Source: Actinokineospora xionganensis | GTDB lineage: Bacteria > Actinomycetota > Actinomycetes > Mycobacteriales > Pseudonocardiaceae | Length of the DNA stretch: 64,000 nucleotides | Direction of reading: 5' to 3' | Assembly (NCBI RefSeq): GCF_014323725.1 | Contig: NZ_JABVED010000007.1 | Location: 182,251-246,250 of the forward strand | Shown here: in pieces, positions 12,309 through 21,628 of the stretch | Numbering within the stretch: position 1 is the first letter of the stretch | How the letters are laid out: each line of letters opens with the position of its first letter | Notes under the pieces: model-generated | Seen by the model: only the letters and a program-made list of their open reading frames with translations | Databases searched by the model: none | What the model was told of the DNA's origin: nothing | Position numbers and translations under genes: made by a program

Positions 12309-14017
12309 GGCGACACCTCCTCCGGCACGCTCTGCGGCTGCGTCGCGGCGGTCGACGGCTCGACCGGGGGCAGCGACAGCGGGCTGTCCGAATACTCCTC
12401 ATCCTGGCGTCGGGGCAGTGTGAGCCGGAAGCAGGCCCCCTCCCCCGGCTCGCCCCAGGCGTCGAGGCCGCCGCCGTGCAGGCGCGCGTCCTCCAGGCTG
12501 ATCGCCAGGCCCAGGCCGGTCCCGCCGGTGTGCCGGTTGCGTGAGGGGTCGGCCCGCCAGAAGCGGTTGAAGACCAGTTCGGCCTCGCCGGTGCGCAGGC
12601 CGACGCCGTGGTCGCGGACGGTGATGGCGACGGCGTTGTCATTGGCGGCCAGGCACAGCTCGACCGGCCTGCCCTCGCCGTGGTCGATGGCGTTGGCGAG
12701 CAGGTTGCGCACGATGCGCTCGACGCGGCGGGGCTCGACCTCGGCGACGACCTCCTCGTCGGGCAGGTCGAGGACCACCTCGGAGCCGGAGCGCCGCGCG
12801 ATGACCCGGACGGACTCGACCGCGCGCCGGGCGATGGCCCGCATGTCGGCGTACTCGGACACCAGTTCCTCGACGCCGGCGTCGAGCCGGGAGATCTCCA
12901 GGAGGTCGGCGAGGAGCGTCTCGAACCGGTCCAGTTCGTCGACGAGCAGCTCGGTCGAGCGCGCCAGGCCCGCCGGGAACTGCTTGCGCGAGGCGTGCAG
13001 GACGTCGGCGGCCATCCGCACGGTGGTCAGCGGGGTGCGCAGCTCGTGGGAGACGTCGGAGGTGAACCGGCGCTGCAACTGGCCGAACTCCTCGAGCTGG
13101 CGGATCTGCCGCTCGATGCTCTCGGCCATCTCGTTGTACGACTGGGCCAGCCGGGCGACGTCGTCCTCCCCGGCCACGACCATGCGCTCGTCCAGCTCGC
13201 CGTCGGCGAACCGCTCAGCGGCGCGTGCGGCGCGGCGGACCGGGAGCACGACCTGGCGGGTGACCAGGTTGGTGATGCCCGCGAGCAGCAGCATCAGGAC
13301 CATGCCACCGACCAGCAGGGTGCTCTGGACGACGCCGATCGTGCGCTGCTCAGCGGTCAGCGGGTAGAGCATGTAGAGCTGGACCGCCGGTGAGGCGCTG
13401 GTGACGGGGGCGCCCACCATGAGGAACGTGACCCGCTCGCCGCCGCGGTCGACGGTGTAGATCTGCGAGACGGTGTTGTTGTTGCTCGACAGCACGAACT
13501 CGCGCAGCGACTTCGGCACGTCCTCGTACGGCCCGGCGACGTCGATGTTGGCCGCGGTCGACCCGGCCGAGTCACTGACCAGCACCGGCTCGAACGCGCC
13601 CGCCGAACCCGACGCGGACTGCTGGTCGGGGGAGATCGTGGTGAGCTTGTTGAGCGCGCCCTTGAGCCGGTTGGTGACGTCGGACGTGGCGCTGATGCCG
13701 ACGAGTTCGCGCTCGGCGATCTGCACGGCGGCCCGGGTCTGCTCGACCGCGGCCGTCTCCTTGGCGCCGACGAGCCGCTCGGTGATCTGGCTCTGCAGCA
13801 CCATGCCCAGGACGAACACGACCGCCGAGCCCAACGCGAGCGTGCTGACCACGACACGCAGCTGCAGCGAGCGGCGCCACAGGTCGCCGAACGCGGCGGA
13901 GCGGCGCCTTCCCGTCGCGACGAGCCTGGTCGCCGCGACGACGAGCGCGCGCAGGTGTCGGGTCAGGAACGCGCTCAACTCAGCACTCTCACGGAGGGCC
14001 CGCCTTGTAGCCCACAC
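12305..14017 (-). CDS. mtrB: sensor histidine kinase MtrB
   Basis: The membrane sensor kinase of the MtrAB system. Order of domains: cytoplasmic N-terminus, TM1 near residues 53-75, extracytoplasmic sensor region about 76-225, TM2 near 228-252, HAMP about 253-305, HisKA with phospho-acceptor His324 in SDVSHELRTPL, and an HATPase domain with NLLANAIDHG and GTGLGLAI. The GTG at 14017 makes a 29-base overlap with mtrA; a TTG at 13978 would remove the overlap and give 557 residues, closer to the conserved part, so the exact start is open. It sits in the order tmk, mtrA, mtrB, lpqB seen throughout actinobacteria. Confidence 0.95.
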   Translation of the reverse strand: MWATRRALRESAELSAFLTRHLRALVVAATRLVATGRRRSAAFGDLWRRSLQLRVVVSTLALGSAVVFVLGMVLQSQITERLVGAKETAAVEQTRAAVQIAERELVGISATSDVTNRLKGALNKLTTISPDQQSASGSAGAFEPVLVSDSAGSTAANIDVAGPYEDVPKSLREFVLSSNNNTVSQIYTVDRGGERVTFLMVGAPVTSASPAVQLYMLYPLTAEQRTIGVVQSTLLVGGMVLMLLLAGITNLVTRQVVLPVRRAARAAERFADGELDERMVVAGEDDVARLAQSYNEMAESIERQIRQLEEFGQLQRRFTSDVSHELRTPLTTVRMAADVLHASRKQFPAGLARSTELLVDELDRFETLLADLLEISRLDAGVEELVSEYADMRAIARRAVESVRVIARRSGSEVVLDLPDEEVVAEVEPRRVERIVRNLLANAIDHGEGRPVELCLAANDNAVAITVRDHGVGLRTGEAELVFNRFWRADPSRNRHTGGTGLGLAISLEDARLHGGGLDAWGEPGEGACFRLTLPRRQDEEYSDSPLSLPPVEPSTAATQPQSVPEEVSP

Positions 14018-14666
14018 CTCGGACCGTCAGCACGACCTCGGGGTGCTCCGGGTCGCGCTCGACCTTGGAGCGCAGGCGCTGGACGTGCACGTTGACCAGG
14101 CGCGTGTCGGCGGCGTGGCGGTAGCCCCACACCTGCTCAAGCAGCACCTCGCGGGTGAACACCTGGCGCGGCTTGCGGGCCAGGGCGACGAGAAGGTCGA
14201 ACTCCAACGGGGTGAGCTGGATGGCCTTGCCGTCGCGCAGGACCTCGTGGCCGGGCACGTCGATGGTCAGGTCGCCGATGCCGAGGGTCTCGGCGGGCTC
14301 GGACTCGGTGCGGCGCAGCCGGGCGCGCACCCGGGCGACGAGTTCCTTGGGCTTGAACGGCTTTACGACGTAGTCGTCGGCGCCGGACTCCAGCCCGAGG
14401 ACGATGTCGACGGTGTCGCTCTTGGCGGTCAGCATGACGATCGGCACGCCGGACTCGCCGCGGATCGCCTTGCACACGTCGATCCCGTTCATGCCCGGGA
14501 GCATCAGGTCGAGCAGCACCAGGTCGGGTTTGAGCTCACGCAGCGCGGGCAGCGCACGGGAACCATCGGCCACCACGGCGGTGTCGAAGCCCTCGCCGCG
14601 CAGCACGATGGTGAGCATCTCGGCCAGAGCCGGGTCGTCGTCCACTACCAGCACACGTGCCTTCAT
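13989..14666 (-). CDS. mtrA: two-component response regulator MtrA
   Basis: A 225-residue OmpR/PhoB-class regulator. The receiver domain (1-118) has the acidic pair in VVDDD and phospho-acceptor Asp53 in LLDLMLPG; the C-terminal winged helix ends in the usual VRGVGYKAGPP. MtrA controls genes for replication, division and cell-wall hydrolases. The ATG at 14666 gives a length matching the family. mtrB overlaps its end and tmk lies 37 bp upstream on the same strand. Confidence 0.97.
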   Translation of the reverse strand: MKARVLVVDDDPALAEMLTIVLRGEGFDTAVVADGSRALPALRELKPDLVLLDLMLPGMNGIDVCKAIRGESGVPIVMLTAKSDTVDIVLGLESGADDYVVKPFKPKELVARVRARLRRTESEPAETLGIGDLTIDVPGHEVLRDGKAIQLTPLEFDLLVALARKPRQVFTREVLLEQVWGYRHAADTRLVNVHVQRLRSKVERDPEHPEVVLTVRGVGYKAGPP

Positions 14667-14703
14667 GTGCACATCGTCGCATTGCGCACGGTCAGCGCGT
14701 GGA

Positions 14704-15345
14704 TCAGGGCTCAAGCAGGGTCGCGGCGAGGGCGGCGAAGTCGGTGTCCGCGGTCCCGTCGAGGACGTGCCACGGGGAGAGCCAGCCCTTCGCGGCGAGC
14801 CCGTCATAGACCGCCGCGCAGCGCGCCTGGAGCCCGCCGTCGGCCTCCCACTTGTCCCGCGCGCGGTCCTCGGTCTTCTCACGGTGCTCGGCGCGCGCGA
14901 CGGCGAGCTCGGCCGGAACACGGAGCAGCAGCTGCGCGTGCGGGACGGGAAGGGCGAACCGGTCGACCTCCAGGGCACGGACCCACTCGACGAACTCGCC
15001 GTCGGCGTCCTCGTGCAGGCGGGCGGCGCCGTACGCGGCGTTGGAGGCGATGTAGCGGTCGAGGAGGAGGACGTCGGAGGTGTCGAGGGCGAACTGGAGG
15101 TCGGCCGCGGCGCCCTGGCGGTCCAGGGCGTAGAGGACGGCGGTGCCATAGACGGACTCGCCGAGCTTGCCGAGCCTGCCGTGGAGGCCGTCGTGGACGA
15201 GGTCCGCGGTCACGGACTTGCCGTAGCGGGGGAACGCCTTGGTGATGACCTTGGCCCCGCGCTCGGTGAGAGCGGCGGTCAGCTTCTCGGCCAACGTGCG
15301 CTTGCCCGCGCCGTCCAGCCCCTCGATGACGATCAGTCGGCCCAC
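14704..15345 (-). CDS. tmk: dTMP kinase
   Basis: Phosphorylates dTMP to dTDP with ATP for DNA synthesis. The 213-residue protein starts at the GTG giving VGRLIVIEGLDG; the open frame extends 28 codons further upstream but without conserved sequence. It has a P-loop GLDGAGKRT, the DR motif in LLLDRYIASN, and a lid region rich in Arg near the C-terminus. This Tmk type is the actinobacterial one (Rv3247c-like). It is first in the tmk-mtrA-mtrB-lpqB group. Confidence 0.93.
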   Translation of the reverse strand: MGRLIVIEGLDGAGKRTLAEKLTAALTERGAKVITKAFPRYGKSVTADLVHDGLHGRLGKLGESVYGTAVLYALDRQGAAADLQFALDTSDVLLLDRYIASNAAYGAARLHEDADGEFVEWVRALEVDRFALPVPHAQLLLRVPAELAVARAEHREKTEDRARDKWEADGGLQARCAAVYDGLAAKGWLSPWHVLDGTADTDFAALAATLLEP

Positions 15346-15498
15346 GCCGGAAACCCTACGTGGAGCGGCGGGGCGCAGACCTGGAGGGCCGCCGTCCGGC
15401 GGCGCTCCAGGCCCACTTCTCCGGCTCATCAGCCTTCGCGAACGGAACCTTACGTGATCACATGGTTACTCAATCGTGTCAGGTCCGGCGTTGCCATC

Positions 15499-16044
15499 AT
15501 GAACCGCACCATGACCGTTCACGCCTTCGTCGACGAGTCCCGTCGCGGATTCCGGTACTTCGTCGCAGCAGCCATCGCACAGCCCACGCATCTGCACACA
15601 CTCCGCCGCGATCTTCGCAAGCTACTCATCCCTAACCAACGAGAGATCCACTTCGCGAAGGAGAAAGACGTTCAACGGCGGAAGCTGGCCGATGCGATTG
15701 CTCAGCTACCGATTGAAGTCGCCATGTACAGCCGAATGTGCGGCCGCCAGGACGAATCCGCACGGCAGACATGTCTGAGGGCCATGACCCAGGACCTCCT
15801 GCGACGCAAAGCCCAACGTCTGGTCCTCGACAGCAGGTCACAGAGTGACGTGATCGACAGGGCGACGCTCAGCCATGCCTTGCGCGATGCTGAGGAATCC
15901 CGATTCGGATATGACCACCTCAGCACGGGCGAACCGTTGCTCTGGGTGGCGGACGTGGCCGCGTGGTGCTACGGGGCTGGGGCGGAGTGGCGCAAGCGGA
16001 TCGCGCCGATCATCACGCAAGAGATCGACCTGGACTACCCCTGA
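15499..16044 (+). CDS. DUF3800-like protein of unknown function
   Basis: 181 residues from ATG 15499, or 177 from the second ATG at 15511. The N-terminal strand HAFVDESRRGFRYFVAAAI has the FxDES signature of DUF3800, a predicted RNase H-like fold family found in accessory regions and near defence genes. Other acidic candidates are LVLDSRSQSDV in the middle and VADVAAWC near the C-terminus. It is on the plus strand inside a minus-strand core block, between tmk and sahH, which are close neighbours in mycobacteria. Base composition here looks somewhat less GC-biased than in the flanking genes. No partner gene is beside it. The function is unknown. Confidence 0.75.
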   Translation: MNRTMTVHAFVDESRRGFRYFVAAAIAQPTHLHTLRRDLRKLLIPNQREIHFAKEKDVQRRKLADAIAQLPIEVAMYSRMCGRQDESARQTCLRAMTQDLLRRKAQRLVLDSRSQSDVIDRATLSHALRDAEESRFGYDHLSTGEPLLWVADVAAWCYGAGAEWRKRIAPIITQEIDLDYP

Positions 16045-16052
16045 CAGCGCGA

Positions 16053-16089
16053 AGCCCGAAGGGTAACCGTCCGGATACCTCTTCGGGCT
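16053..16089 (+). terminator. terminator after the DUF3800-like gene
   Basis: AGCCCGAAGGGTA pairs with TACCTCTTCGGGCT with one mismatch or bulge, nine bases after the stop codon. A short minus-strand reading frame ends inside its right arm. Confidence 0.7.
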
Positions 16090-16320
16090 CACTTCATCGG
16101 CTCAACAGCCTCAGCAAGAACGACTTTAGCACGCTGAACCTGGACGCCGGTGGACGAGACGTTCCCCGTACCCCAATCGTGGAATGTCCCCTCCACCGGC
16201 GTCATCCGCCCGCGGGCGGCAGGTGCTCTGGCCCACCCCTCGCTCAGGCCAGAACTTTGCAAGATCGCTACGGCGGCCCACCGCGTTACACATCCGCCGG
16301 AACTTTCTTCCGGATAGACG
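16090..16320. other. gap between DUF3800-like gene and sahH, with a 38-codon minus-strand frame
   Basis: Most of this stretch has no clear gene. On the minus strand an ATG at 16205 opens a 38-codon frame (to 16089) ending QRAKVVLAEAVEPMK, with T-rich third positions unlike the surrounding genes. It has no strong ribosome-binding site and I recognise no family. It may be a remnant of whatever brought in the DUF3800-like gene. Confidence 0.3.
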
Positions 16321-16355
16321 CCGGCCCCGGCACGCGGGTTGCGTGTCGGGGCCGG
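16321..16355 (-). terminator. terminator after sahH
   Basis: CCGGCCCCGGCACGC pairs with GCGTGTCGGGGCCGG (15-bp stem, one G-T wobble) around a five-base loop, 15 bp past the sahH stop codon. Confidence 0.88.
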
Positions 16356-16369
16356 AAAGCGCCGGGGAC

Positions 16370-17860
16370 TCAGTAGCGGTAGTGCTCCGACTTGAACGGG
16401 CCTTCGACGTCGACGTCGATGTACTCGGCCTGGTCCTTGGTCAGCTTGGTGAGCGAGCCGCCGAGTGCTTCCAGGTGGATGCGGGCGACCTTCTCGTCCA
16501 GCTTCTTCGGGAGGCGGTAGACCTCGTTGTCGTATTCCTCGCGCTTCGTGTACAGCTCGACCTGCGCGATGACCTGGTTCGAGAAGCTGTTCGACATGAC
16601 GAACGAGGGGTGGCCGGTGGCGTTGCCCAGGTTCATCAGGCGGCCCTCGGACAGCACGATGATCGAGCGGCCGGTCGGGAACACCCACTCGTCGACCTGC
16701 GGCTTGATGTTGATCCGCTTGACACCCGGGTAGCGGGCCAGGCCCGCCATGTCGAGCTCGTTGTCGAAGTGGCCGACGTTGCCCAGGATCGCCTGGTGCT
16801 TCATCCGCGCCATGTGGTCGACGAGCACGACGTCCTTGTTGCCGGTCGTGGTGATCACGATGTCGGCCTTCTCGATGACCTCGTCGAGGGTCCGCACCTC
16901 GTACCCGTCCATCGCCGCCTGCAGCGCGCAGATCGGGTCGATCTCGGTGACGATCACCCGGGCGCCCTGGGCGCGCAGCGACTCCGCGGAGCCCTTGCCG
17001 ACGTCGCCGTAGCCGCAGACGACCGCGACCTTGCCGCCGATCAGCACGTCCGTGCCGCGGTTGATGCCGTCGACCAGCGAGTGGCGGATGCCGTAGCGGT
17101 TGTCGAACTTCGACTTCGTCACGGAGTCGTTGACGTTGATCGCCGGGAACAGCAGGGTCCCCTGGGCGGCCATCTGCGTGAGCCGCAGGACGCCGGTCGT
17201 GGTCTCCTCGGTGACACCCATGATCTGGGAGCCGATCTTCGTCCACTTGCCCGCGTCCGCCGCGAGCGAAGCCCGCAGCAGGTCGAGGAAGACGTTCCAC
17301 TCTTCGGGGTTCGCCTCGTCCGTGCCGGGCACGACACCGGACTTCTCGAACTCGGTGCCCTTGTGCACGAGCATGGTGGCGTCGCCACCGTCGTCCAGGA
17401 TCATGTTCGGGCCCTGGCCGTCGGGCCAGGTCATCATCTTCTCGGTCGCCCACCAGTACTCCGGCAGCGTCTCGCCCTTCCAGGCGTAGACCGGAACACC
17501 CTTGGGCTCCTCCTCGGTCCCGTGCGGGCCGACGACGACCGCGGCGGCCGCGTGGTCCTGGGTGGAGAAGATGTTGCAGGAACACCAGCGCACCTCGGCG
17601 CCCAGGTCCACCAGTGTCTCGATCAGTACAGCGGTCTGCACCGTCATGTGCAGCGAGCCGGAGATGCGCGCACCGCGGAGCGGGTACACCTCCGAGTACT
17701 CGCGGCGGAGCGCCATCAGGCCCGGCATCTCGTGCTCGGCCAGGCGGATCTCCTTGCGGCCGAATTCGGCCAACGAAAGATCGGCTACCGCGAAATCAAT
17801 GCCGTTGCGGGTCTGCGCGTAGCTCGCCCCGGTAGTGGTCCGCGTGTCTTCTGCGGTCAT
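16370..17860 (-). CDS. ahcY: adenosylhomocysteinase (S-adenosylhomocysteine hydrolase)
   Basis: Reversibly cleaves S-adenosylhomocysteine to adenosine and homocysteine using bound NAD+, clearing the product of SAM-dependent methylation. The 496 residues match the long actinobacterial form (about 495 in M. tuberculosis, where it is called sahH). Visible motifs include [16 protein letters not shown], the NAD-binding loop [12 protein letters not shown], and the C-terminal [10 protein letters not shown] ending. The upstream gap holds only about 100 bp shared with the divergent membrane-protein gene; I see no SAH or SAM riboswitch there. Confidence 0.97.
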   Translation of the reverse strand: MTAEDTRTTTGASYAQTRNGIDFAVADLSLAEFGRKEIRLAEHEMPGLMALRREYSEVYPLRGARISGSLHMTVQTAVLIETLVDLGAEVRWCSCNIFSTQDHAAAAVVVGPHGTEEEPKGVPVYAWKGETLPEYWWATEKMMTWPDGQGPNMILDDGGDATMLVHKGTEFEKSGVVPGTDEANPEEWNVFLDLLRASLAADAGKWTKIGSQIMGVTEETTTGVLRLTQMAAQGTLLFPAINVNDSVTKSKFDNRYGIRHSLVDGINRGTDVLIGGKVAVVCGYGDVGKGSAESLRAQGARVIVTEIDPICALQAAMDGYEVRTLDEVIEKADIVITTTGNKDVVLVDHMARMKHQAILGNVGHFDNELDMAGLARYPGVKRINIKPQVDEWVFPTGRSIIVLSEGRLMNLGNATGHPSFVMSNSFSNQVIAQVELYTKREEYDNEVYRLPKKLDEKVARIHLEALGGSLTKLTKDQAEYIDVDVEGPFKSEHYRY

Positions 17861-17966
17861 CGAGTGAATCCTCCAGACTCTGGTCCCAGCAGAACACTAC
17901 CGTTGAGGGTCGTGGTGGGAATCGCCCAACGGGCTGTTCGGCGCCTATAGGCAACCTGGGAGAGAA

Positions 17967-20309
17967 GTGCTGCTGACTGGCACGGAAACGCGCGTTGTCG
18001 AATTACGCGTGCACGGGAACATGGGTACGAGCGCCGAGTCGCTGGTGTCCGCCGTCGCGGCGGTGGATGTGGCGGGCGACGGGGTGGGGCGGATCGTGCG
18101 CCCCGCCGACCGCCTGCTGCGTCCCGCACCTGGGCCGGTGCTGCGGGCCGAGGGCAGATCCGTGCCGCGCATCGTCGAGGGATACGTCTGGGGGGCGATG
18201 ACCTCAGGTGGCTGGGCGAAGGCGACGTGGGCGCTGCTCTTCCCGTTCTCCCTGGCCAACGTCGCGCACTGGATGCTGCCGCCGATCCCGAGCGGGAGCC
18301 GGGCGGGCAGGGTGCTGGGTGTGCTGAACCGGTCGCTGCTGCGGCTGGCGGCGGTGCTGCTGACGATGCTGCTGGTCGGCCAGGCCGCCGTGGTGAGCCT
18401 CGACCTGCTGGCCGCGCAGTGCCTGGCGCCGGGTGCGGACTGCCTGGCGTCGGTGCCCGACGCGGTGCGGGAGACCTACCCGATGCGGCAGGTCGCCGGG
18501 CTGCTGCCGGTGCTGCTGGCGGTCCTAGTGCTGCACCGCATCTCGGGTGTGGCCTGGGAGACCGCCGACACGCCGAACCCGCCCGCGGCGCGGCCGAACA
18601 CCAAGGTGGTGCTTCCCGGGCGCAACCTGGTCGCCGACCCGGACACCCCCGCCCTGCGGACGCTGCACCTGGTGTCGGCGCTGGCCACGGTCGCGCTGCT
18701 GGCCATGGGCGGACCGTTCGCGATGCCCGCGCAGCAGTCCGACCGGGTGCTCTGGTTCGGCGTCCTGGGTGTCCTCGGCTTCTGCCTGCCCGCCACGCTG
18801 ACACTTGACGATCCGCGCGGCGCCGTGCCGGAGCGCGCGGGCAAACTGCTGCGGGCCGCGCTGGGCCCGGTGAGCCGGGCCGTGCTGCTGTCGGTGGGCG
18901 TGATGCTGGTGCTCGGCGCGGGGGCGCTCGTCGAACTGCCCGCGTCCGGCCTGCCGGGTGCGGGCGCGACCGTCGAGGCGGTGGCGGGGGCGCTCATCGG
19001 CGTCGTCGTGCTGCTCGGGGTGCTGCTGGCCCCCGCCGCCCTGATCGCCCGGCGCACGTGGTCCGGCCTGCCGCGCGACCTGCGGCCGTGGGCGGGCGGG
19101 TGGATGTCGGCGCCGGTGCTGGCCGTCGCGGGCCTACTGGGCGGCGGCTTCGGCGCGGGGCTGGCGATCTCGGTGCGCAAGCTCGTCGGGACCGAGGGGA
19201 TCGAGCTGCCACCCGGGTACGAGCAGGTCACGCTGCTGTGGGGCGCGGGTGCGGCGATCGGGCTCGTCGTGGCGCTGCCGGTGGTGGGCTGGGTGGTCAT
19301 CAGGTACCTGCGCAGGCGCGGGCAGCACGAGGTCGACCTGCTGCACCAGGGAAGGCCGCGCGACCGGGTCCGCGCCGACCGCGCGTGGCACACCGCCACG
19401 TGGCAGCGCCGCAACCTGCACCGACTGCTGCTGACGGGAGCGACGGTCCTGGCCCTCGGCGCGGGCATCGCGGTCACGACCCGGGTTCTCGGCGTCAAGC
19501 CCCCGGTGTGGATGGAGCCGTTCTCCGCGGTCGGCATCGTCGCGCTCGGTTTGCTCGCGGTGTCGCTGCTGCGCGCGGTCTACACGGCGGCGACGGACCC
19601 GGCGCTGGGCAGGCGTCTGGGCGTGGTCGCCGACCTGGCCTGCTTCTGGCCGCGTGAGGCCCACCCGACGGTGCCGCCGTGCTACGCGCTCAAGGTCGCG
19701 CCGGAGCTGGCGGCGCGGGTGAGCTACCACCTTCAGGACCCGAACACCCGGGTCGTGCTGACCGGGCACAGCCAGGGCGGGCTGCTGGTGGCCGTCACCG
19801 CCGCGCGGCTGCTGGAGTCGCTCAACGAGCCGGAGCGGCAGCGGGTCGGGATCGTGACCGTGGGCTCGCAGCTGCAGTGGGCGTACTCGCGCGCGTTCCC
19901 CGCCGTGGTCCCCCACAGCTCGCTGAGCACCCTCGCGGGCGAGCTCGGCACCCGCTGGCGCGCCCTGTGCCGCGGCACCGACCCGGTCGGCGGCGCGGTG
20001 ACGACCTGGGGCAGGCAGGTGTGCGGTGACCGGCTGCTCGGCACGGGCTTCCGCCCGGACGGCACGGTCGGACCGCTGCCCGCCGCCATCCGAAGCCCCA
20101 CGGGCGCCTTGGTCCTCGGCGGCGACCACTGGCTGCCGGACCCGATGCGCGGCCCGTTCCCGACGCGGCGATGGGCGGCCGGGGTGCTCAAACACGGCAA
20201 CTACACGGCGGACCCGGAGTGGGACCGCGCGGTCGCGATGGCGGCGGGGCTCGACCCTGAGGAGCCGGAATCGTCCGGCCTGCCCTGGCCGAGCGCGGGG
20301 GCGCGCTAA
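17967..20309 (+). CDS. large integral membrane protein with C-terminal alpha/beta-hydrolase-like elbow
   Basis: 780 residues from a GTG preceded by GGGAGAGAAG. The N-terminus VVELRVHGNMGTS resembles the ELRVHG opening of a group of uncharacterised actinobacterial membrane proteins. Roughly eight hydrophobic segments lie between residues about 85 and 545. The C-terminal soluble region carries VVLTGHSQGGLLV near residue 600, a GxSxG nucleophile elbow, with a conserved DHW further on that could supply acid or base. This is consistent with a membrane-anchored lipase, esterase or thioesterase, but no substrate can be inferred. It is divergent from sahH and convergent with the GlmL-like gene. Confidence 0.8.
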   Translation: MLLTGTETRVVELRVHGNMGTSAESLVSAVAAVDVAGDGVGRIVRPADRLLRPAPGPVLRAEGRSVPRIVEGYVWGAMTSGGWAKATWALLFPFSLANVAHWMLPPIPSGSRAGRVLGVLNRSLLRLAAVLLTMLLVGQAAVVSLDLLAAQCLAPGADCLASVPDAVRETYPMRQVAGLLPVLLAVLVLHRISGVAWETADTPNPPAARPNTKVVLPGRNLVADPDTPALRTLHLVSALATVALLAMGGPFAMPAQQSDRVLWFGVLGVLGFCLPATLTLDDPRGAVPERAGKLLRAALGPVSRAVLLSVGVMLVLGAGALVELPASGLPGAGATVEAVAGALIGVVVLLGVLLAPAALIARRTWSGLPRDLRPWAGGWMSAPVLAVAGLLGGGFGAGLAISVRKLVGTEGIELPPGYEQVTLLWGAGAAIGLVVALPVVGWVVIRYLRRRGQHEVDLLHQGRPRDRVRADRAWHTATWQRRNLHRLLLTGATVLALGAGIAVTTRVLGVKPPVWMEPFSAVGIVALGLLAVSLLRAVYTAATDPALGRRLGVVADLACFWPREAHPTVPPCYALKVAPELAARVSYHLQDPNTRVVLTGHSQGGLLVAVTAARLLESLNEPERQRVGIVTVGSQLQWAYSRAFPAVVPHSSLSTLAGELGTRWRALCRGTDPVGGAVTTWGRQVCGDRLLGTGFRPDGTVGPLPAAIRSPTGALVLGGDHWLPDPMRGPFPTRRWAAGVLKHGNYTADPEWDRAVAMAAGLDPEEPESSGLPWPSAGAR

Positions 20310-20318
20310 AACCGGGCC

Positions 20319-21617
20319 TTATCCCGGGACGAGACTCGACTCGAGCAGCCGGTCGGCCGCCGCGCCGCGCCCGACGTCGGCGAGCAGTCCGGCGGGGGCC
20401 AGGACGTAGTCGCGGTCGACCACCACCCGTGCGGTTCGCAGCACCGGCCGCAGGATCGGGTCGGCTCGCAGCAGCTCTTCGACACGGGCGAGGCCTTCGG
20501 GCGTGGCGTGGCGGAAGACGCCACCGGACAGCACAAGCAGGCCTGCCCCCCGCGGGCCCAGCTGACCGTCGACCAGTCGCAGGTGCCGTCGGACCGCCAG
20601 GATCGCCGCCAGCGCCGCCAACCGGATGTCCACTTCGGACTCTTCGGTGGTCGACGGGATGAAGTCGACGTCGGCCGCCCGGTGTTTCGCCGACGCGGCA
20701 AGGTCTTCGGAGTCGCTGATGAGCCGCTCGACGACCGCCTCGGCGACGATCCCGGGGGCCGACCACCGCATGCCGATGTCGCCCTCGACCGTGCGCCGGT
20801 CCGCGGGCAGTGCCACCGTGGCGACCCGCTCACCCTCCACAGTGGACACGGCGGAGTACACGTCCGTCGTCGCGCCGCCCACGTCGACGACGAGCACCGC
20901 GCCCTGTTCCTCCTCGCGGGCCAGCACGCCCGCGAGCCGCGAGACCCCGGTGAGGACCGCGTCCGGGGTGACCGTGCGGACCAGCGACCGGAACCGGGGC
21001 CCGCGGGAGAGGCCCTTGCCGCCGATCACGTGGCTCAGGAACGCCGCCCGGATCGCCTTCCGCGCGGGCCCGGGAGCCAGTTCGCCCACGTCGGGCAGGA
21101 CGTTGTCGGTCGCCACGGCGCTGCGGCCCGCCAACAGCGCCAGCGCCTCCTCGCGCGCGTCGGCGTTGCCCGCCAGCACGATCGGGACCGTGATCCGGTT
21201 CGCCGCCAGCTTGCGCGCGTTGTGCAGCAGCACCCGCTGGTCGCCACCGTCGGTGCCGCCGACCAGCAACACGATGTCCGGGCGGTCCGCCCGCAGCGCC
21301 CGGATTCCGGCGCCGTCGAGGTCACCGCTGGACACGTGGACGACCTTCGCCCCGGCGGAGAGGGCCACCCGGTAGCCGGCTTCAGCGCTCACCAGCCGCT
21401 CCTGGCCGACGACCGCGAGCCGCAGGCCGCCACCCGCCGACGAACACGCCAGCACCTCCGCCTCGGCCGCACCGAGAGCCGACGTCACCGCGGCCACGCC
21501 GTCGAGGACCTCCGGGGGCGTCGTCTCATGCTGGGCGGTCCCCAGCAGGTCGCCGTCCGGCGACACCAGGGCGCCTTTGGTCCACGTCGAGCCGACGTCC
21601 AGGCAGAGCAGGGGCAC
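20319..21617 (-). CDS. GlmL/MutL-family ASKHA ATPase (glutamate mutase-associated)
   Basis: 432 residues from the GTG at 21617. The N-terminal phosphate-1 loop CLDVGSTWTKGAL and a second loop LVVDVGGATTDVYSAVST mark an actin/Hsp70-type nucleotide fold, matching the MutL/GlmL family encoded between the subunits of adenosylcobalamin-dependent glutamate mutase. That family is proposed to act as a chaperone or reactivase. No mutase subunit gene is in this window. It follows an APC permease gene by 11 bp on the same strand and is probably cotranscribed. The function here is open: reactivase for a mutase elsewhere, or an adapted orphan. Confidence 0.8.
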   Translation of the reverse strand: MPLLCLDVGSTWTKGALVSPDGDLLGTAQHETTPPEVLDGVAAVTSALGAAEAEVLACSSAGGGLRLAVVGQERLVSAEAGYRVALSAGAKVVHVSSGDLDGAGIRALRADRPDIVLLVGGTDGGDQRVLLHNARKLAANRITVPIVLAGNADAREEALALLAGRSAVATDNVLPDVGELAPGPARKAIRAAFLSHVIGGKGLSRGPRFRSLVRTVTPDAVLTGVSRLAGVLAREEEQGAVLVVDVGGATTDVYSAVSTVEGERVATVALPADRRTVEGDIGMRWSAPGIVAEAVVERLISDSEDLAASAKHRAADVDFIPSTTEESEVDIRLAALAAILAVRRHLRLVDGQLGPRGAGLLVLSGGVFRHATPEGLARVEELLRADPILRPVLRTARVVVDRDYVLAPAGLLADVGRGAAADRLLESSLVPG

Positions 21618-21628
21618 GAGCGCGAATC

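Noticed and set aside
17861-17966. SAM or SAH riboswitch upstream of sahH
   Set aside because: The gap is only about 106 bp and shared with a divergent gene; I found no conserved riboswitch stem pattern.
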